Position numbers and translations under genes: made by a program. From assembly GCA_024708885.1 (NCBI GenBank), contig JANJXT010000026.1, positions 1 to 64,000 of the forward strand: 64,000 nt of DNA. Direction: 5' to 3'. This DNA is from Thiobacillus sp. GTDB lineage: Bacteria > Pseudomonadota > Gammaproteobacteria > Burkholderiales > Thiobacillaceae. This document shows positions 1-7,613 of this stretch, in pieces. The first letter of the stretch is position 1. Each line of letters begins with the position of its first letter. Under the pieces are notes generated by a model. It did no database searches and had not been told where the DNA came from. It worked only from the letters and a program-made list of their open reading frames with translations.

Positions 1-126
1 ATTCCTTTCTCGGTCACCCCACCCCTTTTTGACGTTGACAGTAAATGTGCCGTGGCTGGCCAGGAATCACATAGCGGGGAAGACGGGCCATGGTACTTCA
101 TGCACTGGAACCTTGATAGGCTGGAA
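1..126. repeat. RAYT-flanking direct repeat, copy 1
   Basis: This 126-base segment recurs almost exactly at 182-307, with one difference seen (cgtggctgg against cgtggttgg). Its inner part, 23-76, recurs in inverted orientation at 1351-1404 on the far side of the transposase gene. The first copy may continue off the left edge of the window. Confidence 0.9.
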
Positions 127-181
127 AAAATAAATGGGGTCGAAAAAATAAATGGAAATAAATGGGGTCAGACACGATTAA

Positions 182-307
182 ATTCCTTTCTCGGTCACCC
201 CACCCCTTTTTGACGTTGACAGTAAATGTGCCGTGGTTGGCCAGGAATCACATAGCGGGGAAGACGGGCCATGGTACTTCATGCACTGGAACCTTGATAG
301 GCTGGAA
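182..307. repeat. RAYT-flanking direct repeat, copy 2
   Basis: Second copy of the 126-base unit at 1-126. Between the copies and just after this one lie short pieces of the form AATGGGGTCAGACACGAT (near 163-178) and its reverse complement (near 322-338). A degraded version, AATGGGGTCGGACAC, lies near 2128-2142. These look like mobile palindromic pieces linked to the neighbouring RAYT gene. Confidence 0.9.
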
Positions 308-345
308 GTGTAGTCGCAATATCGTGTCTGACCCCATTTTTTGTC

Positions 346-402
346 CAACTTCCTTGGGGGCACTGGCAGCGGTGCAAGCAATTGCGGCGAGAAGTCTGTC
401 TC
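346..402. repeat. 57-base dispersed repeat
   Basis: This segment recurs at 2264-2320 in the same orientation with one difference seen (attgcggcg against attgtggcg). It lies between the direct repeats and the transposase gene. No coding potential is apparent. Confidence 0.85.
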
Positions 403-417
403 CACATTTCGGGAAAA

Positions 418-459
418 AGCCAGGGTCAGGTCTTGCAAAACCACATTCCCCGTCTAAGC
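418..459. repeat. 42-base repeat, left arm flanking RAYT
   Basis: This segment contains GGTCAGGTCTTGCAAAAC. It is matched in inverted orientation at 1404-1445 with one difference, so the two copies bracket the transposase gene. A third copy at 3165-3206 lies in the same orientation with one difference (tattgc for tcttgc) and interrupts a radA remnant. Confidence 0.9.
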
Positions 460-466
460 TGAATCC

Positions 467-1312
467 ATGTCACGCCCTCTAAGAATCGAACTCGCCGGCG
501 GCCTCTACCACGTCACCTCGCGCGGCGATGGGCGCGAAGATATCTATCTGTCGGACGCCGACAGGCTGGCATGGCTGGACGTGTTCGGTCAGGTCTGCAA
601 GCGCTTCAACTGGGTGTGCCACGCCTGGTGCCAGATGACGAACCACTACCACATTCTGATCGAAACGCCCGAGGCCAATCTTGCGCAGGGGATGCGCCAG
701 CTCAACGGCGTCTACACCCAGCGCTTCAACCGTGCCCATGCAAGGGTGGGGCACGTTTTCCAGGGACGGTACAAGGCCATCCTCGTCGAGCGCGACAGCT
801 ATCTCCTCGAACTGGCGCGCTACGTCGTGCTCAACCCGCTGCGCGCCCGCATGGTCAGGCGCATCGAGAACTGGCCGTGGAGCAGTTACCATGCCACCTG
901 TGGCCAGGAAGCGGCGCCCACTTGGTTGCAGACCGACTGGATCCTGGCCCAGTTCGGCAGGCAGCGCGCCAGCGCCATCCGCAAGTATGTCGAGTTCGTG
1001 CACGAGGGCGCTCGCCTGCCTGGGGTGTGGACGCAGTTGCAGGGACAAATCTACCTCGGCTCGGAAGCGTTCGTGAAGACGATGCAGGCGAAGATCGATC
1101 AGAAACCTGCGCTGGACGAGATCCCGCGTGCCCAACGACGTGCGTTGGTGCAGGCGTTGACGGATTTCGAGCGACGCTACTCGCGCAACGAAGCGATGGC
1201 GCGCGCTTACCTGTCAGGTCAGCACACCATGCTGGCTATAGCGGAGCACTTCGGGGTGCACTATTCGACGGTGAGCAGGATGGTAAGGGGTTATGAAAAT
1301 CCGAAGGCGTAA
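467..1312 (+). CDS. REP-associated tyrosine transposase (RAYT, Y1_Tnp/HUH family)
   Basis: This 281-residue protein belongs to the IS200/IS605-like single-strand transposase superfamily. It carries the HUH signature as NHYHILIETP at about residues 66-75, and a helix with conserved tyrosines (SYLLELARYVV, about 112-122) holding the candidate nucleophile. Typical RAYT phrases such as LYHVTSRGDGRE and FQGRYKAILVE are present. The last 30 residues form a helix-turn-helix (IAEHFGVHYSTVSRMV). RAYTs nick and mobilise REP-type palindromes; here the gene is bracketed by inverted copies of a 42-base and a 54-base repeat, which are probable substrates. The ORF looks intact. The start is the first ATG after the left repeat. 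Confidence 0.93.
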   Translation: MSRPLRIELAGGLYHVTSRGDGREDIYLSDADRLAWLDVFGQVCKRFNWVCHAWCQMTNHYHILIETPEANLAQGMRQLNGVYTQRFNRAHARVGHVFQGRYKAILVERDSYLLELARYVVLNPLRARMVRRIENWPWSSYHATCGQEAAPTWLQTDWILAQFGRQRASAIRKYVEFVHEGARLPGVWTQLQGQIYLGSEAFVKTMQAKIDQKPALDEIPRAQRRALVQALTDFERRYSRNEAMARAYLSGQHTMLAIAEHFGVHYSTVSRMVRGYENPKA

Positions 1313-1350
1313 CGGGGGATGTTGTTTTGCAAGACCTGACCCTGCCTTTG

Positions 1351-1445
1351 CGCTATGTGATTCCTGGCCAGCTACGGCACATTTACTGTCAACGTCAAAA
1401 AGGGCTTAGACGGGAAATGTGGTTTTGCAAGACCTGACCCTGGCT
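1351..1445. repeat. Inverted right flank of the RAYT element
   Basis: Positions 1351-1404 are the reverse complement of 23-76 and of the same part of copy 2. Positions 1404-1445 are the reverse complement of 418-459. In both cases a single mismatch was seen. Together they make long inverted repeats around the RAYT gene. The order of the two units is also mirrored, so the element looks like a composite with two nested inverted arms. Confidence 0.88.
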
Positions 1446-1447
1446 TT

Positions 1448-1495
1448 CCGAAGGCGTAACGGGGGATGTTGTTTTGCAAGACCTGACCCTGCCTT
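1448..1495. repeat. Duplicate of the RAYT gene 3' end
   Basis: Positions 1448-1495 repeat 1301-1348. The copied piece starts inside the last codons of the RAYT gene, includes its TAA stop and runs into GTTTTGCAAGACCTGACCCTG. Short direct repeats of tgcctttctgt follow up to about 1530. This is a scar of a local rearrangement. Confidence 0.85.
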
Positions 1496-1498
1496 TCT

Positions 1499-1735
1499 GT
1501 GCCTTTCTGTGACCCTGCCTTTCTGCCTTTTCAGCAGAACTCGTCGGTCTTGAGAAAAGCTCTAAGAGATGGTTATGAAATACGTGATGCCTCTGTTTTT
1601 AGACCAAACTCGTCGCTTGATCCTACTAGGCTGCGCCCGGATCGTACAGTAGGACAAAGCTTTCTTGGTACGGAGCGAAATATCCTCGATAACAAGGGAC
1701 TGAAGCTAAGTCCGGATGGGGTATATCGCCCATGA
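1499..1735 (+). pseudogene. Truncated toxin-like C-terminal fragment
   Basis: A 78-codon frame opens at a GTG that lies inside the repeat scar; native-looking sequence begins only at about 1530. The part after that contains ASVFRPNSSLDPT, RTVGQSFLGTERN and a C-terminal DGVYRP. In style it resembles the extreme C-terminus of a large secreted polymorphic toxin (CDI or Rhs type), with its upstream part removed by the repeat insertion. The stop overlaps the ATG of the next gene, as in many toxin-immunity pairs. The region is visibly richer in A/T than the flanking genes, which suggests transfer. Toxin identity is inferred from style and position, not from a recognised catalytic motif. Confidence 0.4.
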
Positions 1736-2121
1736 GCCACGCGACGCAGATTGAGTTTGCACGGCTGGTTGATATCTATTACCAGAAGTATAAAAATGCT
1801 TTGACGTTAGCCAGCCCGAGTTTCGACAACAATGGTTTCGTCAGTCGTGCCACACTGTCGGGTTCGGGAGGTGATATTGAAATTCTCTGTGGCCCTGCGG
1901 AATATCACGCTGAAATATTCATCACCATGTTGAAAGATAATAAGCGCTGGAATCTGGCTGATTTGATGAGTGTGGGGACACTGAAGCATTGGCTTGTTAG
2001 CTACAGCCAGCGGGCAAATAACCAAGGTAAATCCGAGCTAGAGGCTGACATTGAATGGATATTTTTAATCCTTATTGAAGGGCTAAGGGGGGCTATCGGA
2101 TTTGAATGGCTGGTTCCTTGA
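1732..2121 (+). CDS. Hypothetical protein, possible immunity protein
   Basis: This 129-residue protein belongs to no family I recognise. It is a soluble, mixed alpha/beta sequence with no signal peptide and no clear membrane segment. It starts with MSHATQIEFARLVDIYY and ends with an acidic helix and a hydrophobic stretch (IEWIFLILIEGLRGAIGF). Its ATG overlaps the stop of the toxin-like fragment (ATGA), so the two were translationally coupled. Low local GC sets both apart from the housekeeping genes. Position, size and composition fit an immunity protein that outlived its toxin. Confidence 0.55.
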   Translation: MSHATQIEFARLVDIYYQKYKNALTLASPSFDNNGFVSRATLSGSGGDIEILCGPAEYHAEIFITMLKDNKRWNLADLMSVGTLKHWLVSYSQRANNQGKSELEADIEWIFLILIEGLRGAIGFEWLVP

Positions 2122-2363
2122 GGAAAAAAATGGGGTCGGACACTGAGGTTTTCCCACGAATAATGATTGCGAATCAATTGGTTGGGGAGTGGTTTCCGCA
2201 AAAATGTCCAGCATTGGGTCAGGTCTCAATGCTGTTCGGTTACGCTTAGATTCTTTTTGCATACAACTTCCTTGGGGGCACTGGCAGCGGTGCAAGCAAT
2301 TGTGGCGAGAAGTCTGTCTCGGTAATCCCCATCTTAAAGACTCTGCCCCCATCTATTTAATAA
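2122..2363. other. Gene-free stretch made of repeat debris
   Basis: No supported gene was seen here. The stretch begins with an AATGGGGTCGGACAC piece (about 2128-2142) and contains the second copy of the 57-base repeat at 2264-2320. It appears to be the relic of a further RAYT-linked repeat cluster. Confidence 0.6.
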
Positions 2364-2630
2364 TCACTGATGCCCAACCCTCTCCTGCAACCATATCTTG
2401 ATCAGCGACTGATACGGCACGTCACGCGCGTTGGCCGCCGCCTTGATGGCGTCGAGCAGATGTTTGGGCAGCCGCAGCGAAATGGTGTTGGTCGTGGGTT
2501 TCAGGTTGGGCAGGACGATGCGCTGGGCTTTCGACCAGTCGACGTAGTCCGCGCTGTCATGGCTTTCCCAGAATGTGCGTTCTTCGGTCTCCGAGGCGAA
2601 GGCCGGAACGGATTTAAGGCGTTTGCTCAT
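2364..2630 (-). CDS. brnA: BrnA-like antitoxin (CopG/ribbon-helix-helix type)
   Basis: This 88-residue protein has a C-terminal ribbon-helix-helix-like segment (NTISLRLPKHLLDAIKAAA, about residues 48-66) suited to DNA binding, and an N-terminal part with FWESHDSADYVDWSKA, typical of antitoxins paired with BrnT. It would neutralise the upstream toxin and repress the operon. Its start overlaps the end of the toxin gene by 17 bases, which means coupled translation. The toxin-before-antitoxin order is the rule for brnTA. Confidence 0.8.
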   Translation of the reverse strand: MSKRLKSVPAFASETEERTFWESHDSADYVDWSKAQRIVLPNLKPTTNTISLRLPKHLLDAIKAAANARDVPYQSLIKIWLQERVGHQ

Positions 2631-2907
2631 AGATGCTTCGCTCCTTCCGGTGCATGTCGCGCGCGGAAATCACCCGGATTCTCGTTCCGCGTACGGTAAA
2701 CGTGATGTGCAGCTTTCGCCCTGTGTGGGTCATCCCAAGGGCATGAAAGCGCGGCTCGTCCCGACTGTGCTTTGCGTCTTCCAGCATCAACAGCGGCTGA
2801 TTGAAAAATACCTGCTCCGCTTCCGATGCGGTCACGTCATGTTTGTCGTTCTTGCGGGCATTTCCATCATCCCACTCGAAGCCTTCAAGCAGCGTCAGGT
2901 CGATCAT
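2614..2907 (-). CDS. brnT: BrnT-like ribonuclease toxin (DUF497)
   Basis: This 97-residue protein has the family landmarks FEWDDGNARKNDKHDV near the N-terminus (about 10-25), then EAEQVFFNQP and a central strand-rich part with RKLHITFTVRGTRIRVISARDM. BrnT toxins adopt a RelE-like fold and cleave RNA. The basic and aromatic residues are present and the reading frame is intact, so the toxin could be active. It is transcribed away from the radA remnant and overlaps the antitoxin gene. Confidence 0.82.
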   Translation of the reverse strand: MIDLTLLEGFEWDDGNARKNDKHDVTASEAEQVFFNQPLLMLEDAKHSRDEPRFHALGMTHTGRKLHITFTVRGTRIRVISARDMHRKERSIYEQTP

Positions 2908-2956
2908 GGATGTATATTATGAACATATACAAGCGAAATCAAGCAAGCGATCGGGC

Positions 2957-3164
2957 TCAGCTTTCCCTGAACAAACGGATTGCCTCGTCCAGCCGCTGCA
3001 CCGCATGAATTTCCATCCCCGCGATTTTCTGCTTGGGCTGGTTGGCGGCCGGCACGATGGCTTGGGTAGAGCCGAGCTTGGCAGCTTCCTTCAGGCGTTC
3101 CTGACCGCGTTGCACCGGGCGGATCTCGCCGGCCAGCCCCACTTCGCCGAACATCACCCACGGA
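2957..3164 (-). pseudogene. radA: radA C-terminal remnant
   Basis: About 69 codons encode the end of the DNA-repair protein RadA/Sms, with recognisable VMFGEVGLAGEIRPV and RLKEAAKLG and an intact stop after LDEAIRLFRES. The full protein is normally around 450 residues; the zinc finger, the ATPase core and most of the Lon-like domain are missing. The break lies at 3165, exactly where the 42-base RAYT-linked repeat begins, so loss of the upstream part is linked to that element. A complete radA may exist elsewhere in the genome. Confidence 0.85.
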
Positions 3165-3206
3165 AGCCAGGGTCAGGTATTGCAAAACCACATTCCCCGT
3201 CTAAGC
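3165..3206. repeat. 42-base RAYT-linked repeat, copy 3
   Basis: This copy matches 418-459 with one change. Similarity continues a few bases further (TGAATCCA), as at 460-467, so the copy includes the bases just before the RAYT start. It separates the radA remnant from the ISL3-type transposase remnant. Confidence 0.9.
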
Positions 3207-3231
3207 TGAATCCACGCAAAAAAAGGGTTCA

Positions 3232-3336
3232 TCACACTTTCCCGGGGAACGCGTCCTTGATTTTGAGGAAGAAGTAAGCTGAGTCGCGGAAGCCGTATGC
3301 CATGCGCTTGATGACTTTGATACGGTTGCCAACCCC
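3232..3336 (-). pseudogene. ISL3-family transposase C-terminal remnant
   Basis: About 31 codons before a TGA read NRIKVIKRMAYGFRD then SAYFFLKIKDAFPGKV. This matches the typical end of ISL3/IS204/IS1001-type transposases as I know it. The rest of the transposase is absent; upstream is AT-rich sequence (tatata runs at 3345-3362) and then uvrD. It is a dead fragment marking an old insertion. Confidence 0.7.
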
Positions 3337-3403
3337 TTGATAAATATATACAAAAATATATACGTTCTGCTTGCGTGTGCAAGAGAGGCGCGAAGCCGGC
3401 GCC

Positions 3404-5515
3404 TCAGGCCGGCGACAATTTCGCGTAGGCGAGCGCAAGCCACTTGGTGCCGGCGTCGCCGAACTTCACCTGTACCCGCGCGTCGGGGCCGCGTCCCTCG
3501 AAATCGATGATGATGCCGGTGCCGAATCTGGCGTGCGCGACGCACTGCCCGATGCGATAGCCGGTGCCGTGGCCAGCCGGCGCCGCACGGGGGACCGGCG
3601 GCGCAGGGGTGTCGCGGGTGGCGGTGCGGCGGTTCAGAGGCAGCAGCACGGCGTCGGGCAGTTCGGCGAGAAAACGCGACGCGAAGCCGTAGCGCACCTG
3701 GCCGTGCAGCATGCGCGACTGCGCGTGGCTGAGGTACAGGCGCCGCCGTGCGCGCGTGATCGCCACGTACATCAGGCGGCGCTCCTCTTCCAGGCCGCGC
3801 TCGTCGTGCGCGCTCTGCTCGTGCGGGAACAGGCCTTCTTCCAGGCCGGTGATGAACACCGCGTGGAATTCCAGGCCCTTGGCGGCGTGCACCGTCATCA
3901 ACTGCAGCGCGTCGCGCCCCGGCTCGGCCTGGTGCTCGCCGGCCTCGAGCGCGGCGTGGGAGAGGAAAGCGTCCAGGGTGTCGTCTTCCGCTTCCTCGGA
4001 AAACAGCGCCGCTGCGTTGACGAGTTCGTTGAGGTTTTCCAGGCGGTCGGCGCCGTCCTTGTCGGCGCGGTAGTGGTCGGCCAGCCCCGACGCCTCGATC
4101 ACATGATCGATGGTTTCGGCGAGCGTGAGTCCGGCGGTGGCCTGTTTGATGCCCTCGATCAACCGGGCGAAGGCGGCGACCTTGCCGCTCGCGGTACACG
4201 CAGCCTGCCACAGGCTGGCTCCCGCATGGGCGGCGGCGTCGGCCAGCTGCTCGACCGTGCGGGCACCGACGCCGCGCGTCGGGAAATTGACCACGCGCAG
4301 GAAGGCGCCGTCGTCTTCCGGGTGGGTCAAGAGACGCAGGTAGGCGAGTGCGTGCTTGATTTCCTGGCGCTCGAAGAAGCGCAGGCCGCCGTAGACGCGG
4401 TAGGCGACACCGGCGGTGAAAAGGGCGTGCTCCAGCACGCGCGACTGCGCGTTGGAGCGGTACAGCAGCGCCATGTCGGACAAGGCCGTGCCCTCGCGGT
4501 TCAGCGCCTTGACTTCGTCGACCACGAAGCTGGCCTCGTCCTGGTCGTTGAAGGCTTCGAACACGCGGATCGGCTCGCCCTCGCCGTCCGCGGTCCACAG
4601 GCTCTTGCCGAGCCGGTGCAAATTCCGTTCGATGAGCGCATTGGCGGCGGTGAGGATGTTGCCGTGGCTGCGGTAGTTCTGCTCCAGCTTGATGACCCTG
4701 CCGTGCGCGAATTCGCGCTCGAATTCCAGCATGTTGCCGGTGTTGGCGCCGCGGAAGGCATAGATCGACTGGTCGTCGTCGCCCACCGCGAACAGTGCGG
4801 TGTCGCGGCCGGCGAAGAGCTTGAGCCAGCGATACTGCAGCGCGTTGGTGTCCTGGAATTCGTCGATGAGGATGTGGCGGAAGCGTGTCTGGTAATGCTG
4901 CCGCAAGGGCTCGTTGCGGTAGAGCAGTTCGTAGGCGCGCAGCAGCAGTTCGGGGAAGTCGGCCACGCCCTCGCGCTGGCATTGCGCGTCGTAGGCCTCG
5001 TACAGCTCGGCGAGCTGCATCGAATATTCGTCGTGGGCGTCGGCGTCGCGCGCACGGCGGCCGGCTTCCTTGTGGCCGTTGATATAGCCCTGCACTTTTT
5101 TCGGTTCGTATTTCTCGGTGTCGATGTTGAGCGACTTCAACAGCCGCTTGACCGCCGAGAGCTGGTCCTGCGCATCGAGAATCTGGAATGACTGCGGCAG
5201 CCCCGCCTCGCGCCAGTGGGTGCGCAGCAGGCGGTTGGCCAGGCCGTGGAAGGTGCCGACCCACATGCCGCGCGTGTTGATCGGCAGCATCGCCGCGATG
5301 CGCGTCATCATCTCCTTCGCCGCCTTGTTGGTGAAGGTCACCGCGAGGATGCCGTGCGGCGACACCCGGCCGGTCTGGATCAGCCAGGCGATGCGCGTGG
5401 TGAGCACGCGCGTCTTGCCCGAGCCGGCCCCCGCCAGAATCAGCGCCGATTCGTGCGGCAGCGTCACCGCGGCGCGCTGTTCGGGGTTGAGGCTATCCAG
5501 CAGGGGGTCGGACAT
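3404..5515 (-). CDS. uvrD: DNA helicase II (UvrD/PcrA, SF1A)
   Basis: This ATP-dependent 3'-5' helicase acts in nucleotide excision and mismatch repair. At 703 residues it has the usual length. Visible motifs are Walker A in ILAGAGSGKTRVLTTR (near residue 30), motif II with IDEFQDTN, motif III with GDDDQSIYAFRGA, motif IV with LEQNYRSHGNIL, motif V with LMTVHAAKGLEFHAVF and motif VI with RRLMYVAITRAR. The start chosen (MSDPLLDSLNPEQ) matches family N-termini; an upstream in-frame ATG at 5539 would add eight residues. It is divergent from the small MoaD-like gene, 47 bases away. Confidence 0.97.
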   Translation of the reverse strand: MSDPLLDSLNPEQRAAVTLPHESALILAGAGSGKTRVLTTRIAWLIQTGRVSPHGILAVTFTNKAAKEMMTRIAAMLPINTRGMWVGTFHGLANRLLRTHWREAGLPQSFQILDAQDQLSAVKRLLKSLNIDTEKYEPKKVQGYINGHKEAGRRARDADAHDEYSMQLAELYEAYDAQCQREGVADFPELLLRAYELLYRNEPLRQHYQTRFRHILIDEFQDTNALQYRWLKLFAGRDTALFAVGDDDQSIYAFRGANTGNMLEFEREFAHGRVIKLEQNYRSHGNILTAANALIERNLHRLGKSLWTADGEGEPIRVFEAFNDQDEASFVVDEVKALNREGTALSDMALLYRSNAQSRVLEHALFTAGVAYRVYGGLRFFERQEIKHALAYLRLLTHPEDDGAFLRVVNFPTRGVGARTVEQLADAAAHAGASLWQAACTASGKVAAFARLIEGIKQATAGLTLAETIDHVIEASGLADHYRADKDGADRLENLNELVNAAALFSEEAEDDTLDAFLSHAALEAGEHQAEPGRDALQLMTVHAAKGLEFHAVFITGLEEGLFPHEQSAHDERGLEEERRLMYVAITRARRRLYLSHAQSRMLHGQVRYGFASRFLAELPDAVLLPLNRRTATRDTPAPPVPRAAPAGHGTGYRIGQCVAHARFGTGIIIDFEGRGPDARVQVKFGDAGTKWLALAYAKLSPA

Positions 5516-5562
5516 ACGGGGGTAAAATCGGGCGGTCAATGACGAATTATAAAGGGCACCCC

Positions 5563-5814
5563 ATGGTGAAAATCCTGTTTTTCGGCGACCTGGTCGAAAC
5601 CCTCGGCATGGCGTCCGACGAAATCGACCTGCCGCCCGACGTGACCGACGTCGAGCGCCTGCTGTTCGTACTGTCCAAACGCGGCGAGATGTGGAAGAAG
5701 ATGCTGCTCGGCAACCCCAAGCTCAACATCACGATCAACAAGCAGTTCGCCGAGAAATCCGCGCCGATCAAGGATGGCGACGAGATCGCGCTGGTGGGGT
5801 TTTCAATGGCTTGA
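5563..5814 (+). CDS. MoaD/ThiS-like ubiquitin-fold protein without C-terminal Gly-Gly
   Basis: This 83-residue protein has a beta-grasp sequence pattern: VKILFFGDLVETLG at the start and NITINKQFAEKSAPIKDGDEIAL near the end, as in molybdopterin synthase small subunits. Sulfur-carrying MoaD proteins end in Gly-Gly, which is thiocarboxylated; this one ends VGFSMA, so it should not be able to carry sulfur that way. It may be a divergent MoaD-like protein with another role. ATG at 5563 fits the family N-terminus; the upstream in-frame ATG at 5539 lies in the uvrD promoter region. Confidence 0.75.
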   Translation: MVKILFFGDLVETLGMASDEIDLPPDVTDVERLLFVLSKRGEMWKKMLLGNPKLNITINKQFAEKSAPIKDGDEIALVGFSMA

Positions 5815-5892
5815 CAGCCCAGGCATCGGCCTGTTTCGGGCGATCCGAGGGGGAACTCCGCCGAAGCCTGCTGTTCCGTTTGGCGCGCCCTG

Positions 5893-7542
5893 CTACATCG
5901 AAGCGTACACCGGCCCGCTGCCGCCTTCCGGCGGTTTCCACACAATGTTCTGCAGCGCATCCTTGATGTCGCAGGTTTTGCAGTGGATGCAATTCTGCGC
6001 ATTGATTTGCAGATGGCGCTTTTCATCCGTGACCACAACCTCGTAAACCCCGGCAGGGCAGTAACGCTGTTCCGGCGCGTCGAACTTTTCGATGCTGGTG
6101 GCAACGGCTTCCGCCTTGTCGAGCAGGTGCAAATGGCAGGGCTGGTCGCGGTCATGGGTGATGTTGCTGAGCGCGATGGAGCTCGGTTTGTCGAAGCTGA
6201 TTTTCCCATCCGGACTGGGGTAGCCGATGGCCGGCATTTCCGACGCGGGACGCGTGCATTCGTGGTCAGCCTGCCGATGGCGCAATGTCCAGGGCAATCG
6301 CAGCCCGGCTGAAGCCAGCCACATTTCAACACCGCCAAACAGCGTTCCGAGTGCGGTTCCGAAACGGGACAGCATCGGCTTGACGTTACGCACGGCATGC
6401 AGGTCGCGCCAGACCCGTGAGTTGCGCAGGGCGATCGGATATTCGCCGAGACGATCGTGGCTGCGATCCGCTGCCAGGGCTGCCATCACCGCTTCGGCTG
6501 CCAGCATCCCGGATTTCATCGCGTTGTGGATGCCCTTGATGCGCGGCACGTTGACCATTCCGGCGCTGCATCCGATCAGCGCACCGCCCGGGAACACCAG
6601 TTCAGGCCAGGATTGCAGGCCGCCTTCGGTGATGGCGCGCGCGCCATAGGCTAAGCGCTTGCCGCCCTCAAGCAGCGGACGAATGGACGGATGCGTCTTG
6701 AATCGCTGAAACTCGTCGAAGGGCGACAAGTGCGGGTTGGCATAATCCAGGTGAACCACGAAGCCGACCGACACCAGGCCATCGCCATAATGGTAGATGA
6801 ACGAGCCGCCCCCCGTGTCCGAGGCAAGCGGCCAGCCAAGGCTGTGTTGTACCAGCCCGGGCCGGTGCTTCCCCGCCGCAACCCGCCAGACCTCCTTGAT
6901 TCCGAGGCCGTACTTTTGCGGCGACGCGTCTTGGCGAAGTTGAAACCGTTGCTCCAGGTCGCGGGTCAGCGACCCGCGCGCGCCTTCGGCAATGAGCGTA
7001 TAGCGGGCGTGAATTTCAATGCCCGGCGCAAACTGCGGACCTTCCTCACCGTTTGCGGTGCGTCCCATGTCGCCCGTGATGATTCCGGCAACCTCGCCTT
7101 GCTCGCCATACAGGATTTCCTGCGCCGCGTAGCCGGCGTAGATCTCCACGCCTGCCGCTTCTGCCTGGCTTCCCAGCCATTGGCAGAACTCGCCCAGGCT
7201 GACGATGTAAGTCCCGTGGTTGGCCATCAGCGGCGGCAGCAAAGCGACCGGTATGTTCCAGGCGCCCCGTTCACCCAGCAAGACAAATTCATCCTTGCTT
7301 ACGGGCGTATGCAGCGGCGCACCCAGCGCCTCCCAGCCGGGCAGCAATTCATTCAATGAAACCGGGTCGATCACCGCGCCGGACAGCGTGTGCGCCCCGA
7401 TCTGGGCAGCTTTCTCCAGCACGCAGATGCTGACTTCCTGCCCGGCCTGCTGCGCACACTGTTTCAGGCGCAACGCTGCCGCGAGCCCGGCCGGGCCTCC
7501 GCCGACAATCAACACGTCATACGACATGACATCCCGTGACAT
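5893..7542 (-). CDS. Electron transfer flavoprotein-ubiquinone oxidoreductase
   Basis: This 549-residue protein passes electrons from reduced ETF to the quinone pool at the inner membrane. The N-terminal FAD dinucleotide motif is DVLIVGGGPAGLAAALRL (about 8-25), followed by the family phrase GAHTLSGAVIDP. The C-terminal domain has the 4Fe-4S ligands, a Cys in CPAGVYE and three in NCIHCKTCDIKD. It is divergent from etfBA, 71 bases away, and so forms a module with them. A second in-frame ATG (7527) is an alternative start. Confidence 0.95.
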   Translation of the reverse strand: MSRDVMSYDVLIVGGGPAGLAAALRLKQCAQQAGQEVSICVLEKAAQIGAHTLSGAVIDPVSLNELLPGWEALGAPLHTPVSKDEFVLLGERGAWNIPVALLPPLMANHGTYIVSLGEFCQWLGSQAEAAGVEIYAGYAAQEILYGEQGEVAGIITGDMGRTANGEEGPQFAPGIEIHARYTLIAEGARGSLTRDLEQRFQLRQDASPQKYGLGIKEVWRVAAGKHRPGLVQHSLGWPLASDTGGGSFIYHYGDGLVSVGFVVHLDYANPHLSPFDEFQRFKTHPSIRPLLEGGKRLAYGARAITEGGLQSWPELVFPGGALIGCSAGMVNVPRIKGIHNAMKSGMLAAEAVMAALAADRSHDRLGEYPIALRNSRVWRDLHAVRNVKPMLSRFGTALGTLFGGVEMWLASAGLRLPWTLRHRQADHECTRPASEMPAIGYPSPDGKISFDKPSSIALSNITHDRDQPCHLHLLDKAEAVATSIEKFDAPEQRYCPAGVYEVVVTDEKRHLQINAQNCIHCKTCDIKDALQNIVWKPPEGGSGPVYASM

Positions 7543-7613
7543 ATCAGGCGCCCCGCCACATTAACAATCCATAAGATTATAATATGCCCTCGATTTGCGC
7601 CGGGTGGATAGGG

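Noticed and set aside
162-482. A short plus-strand frame over the left repeats
   Set aside because: It consists of repeat sequence and has no plausible start context or family similarity.
1-3210. Possible CRISPR array
   Set aside because: The repeats are few, of unequal length and in both orientations, without regular spacers, and no cas gene is present.
3100-3403. A complete ISL3 insertion sequence
   Set aside because: Only the last 31 codons of a transposase are present and no terminal inverted repeats were found.
3371-5191. A 606-codon open frame on the plus strand
   Set aside because: It is antisense to uvrD, which has all helicase motifs. The antisense product shows no domain.
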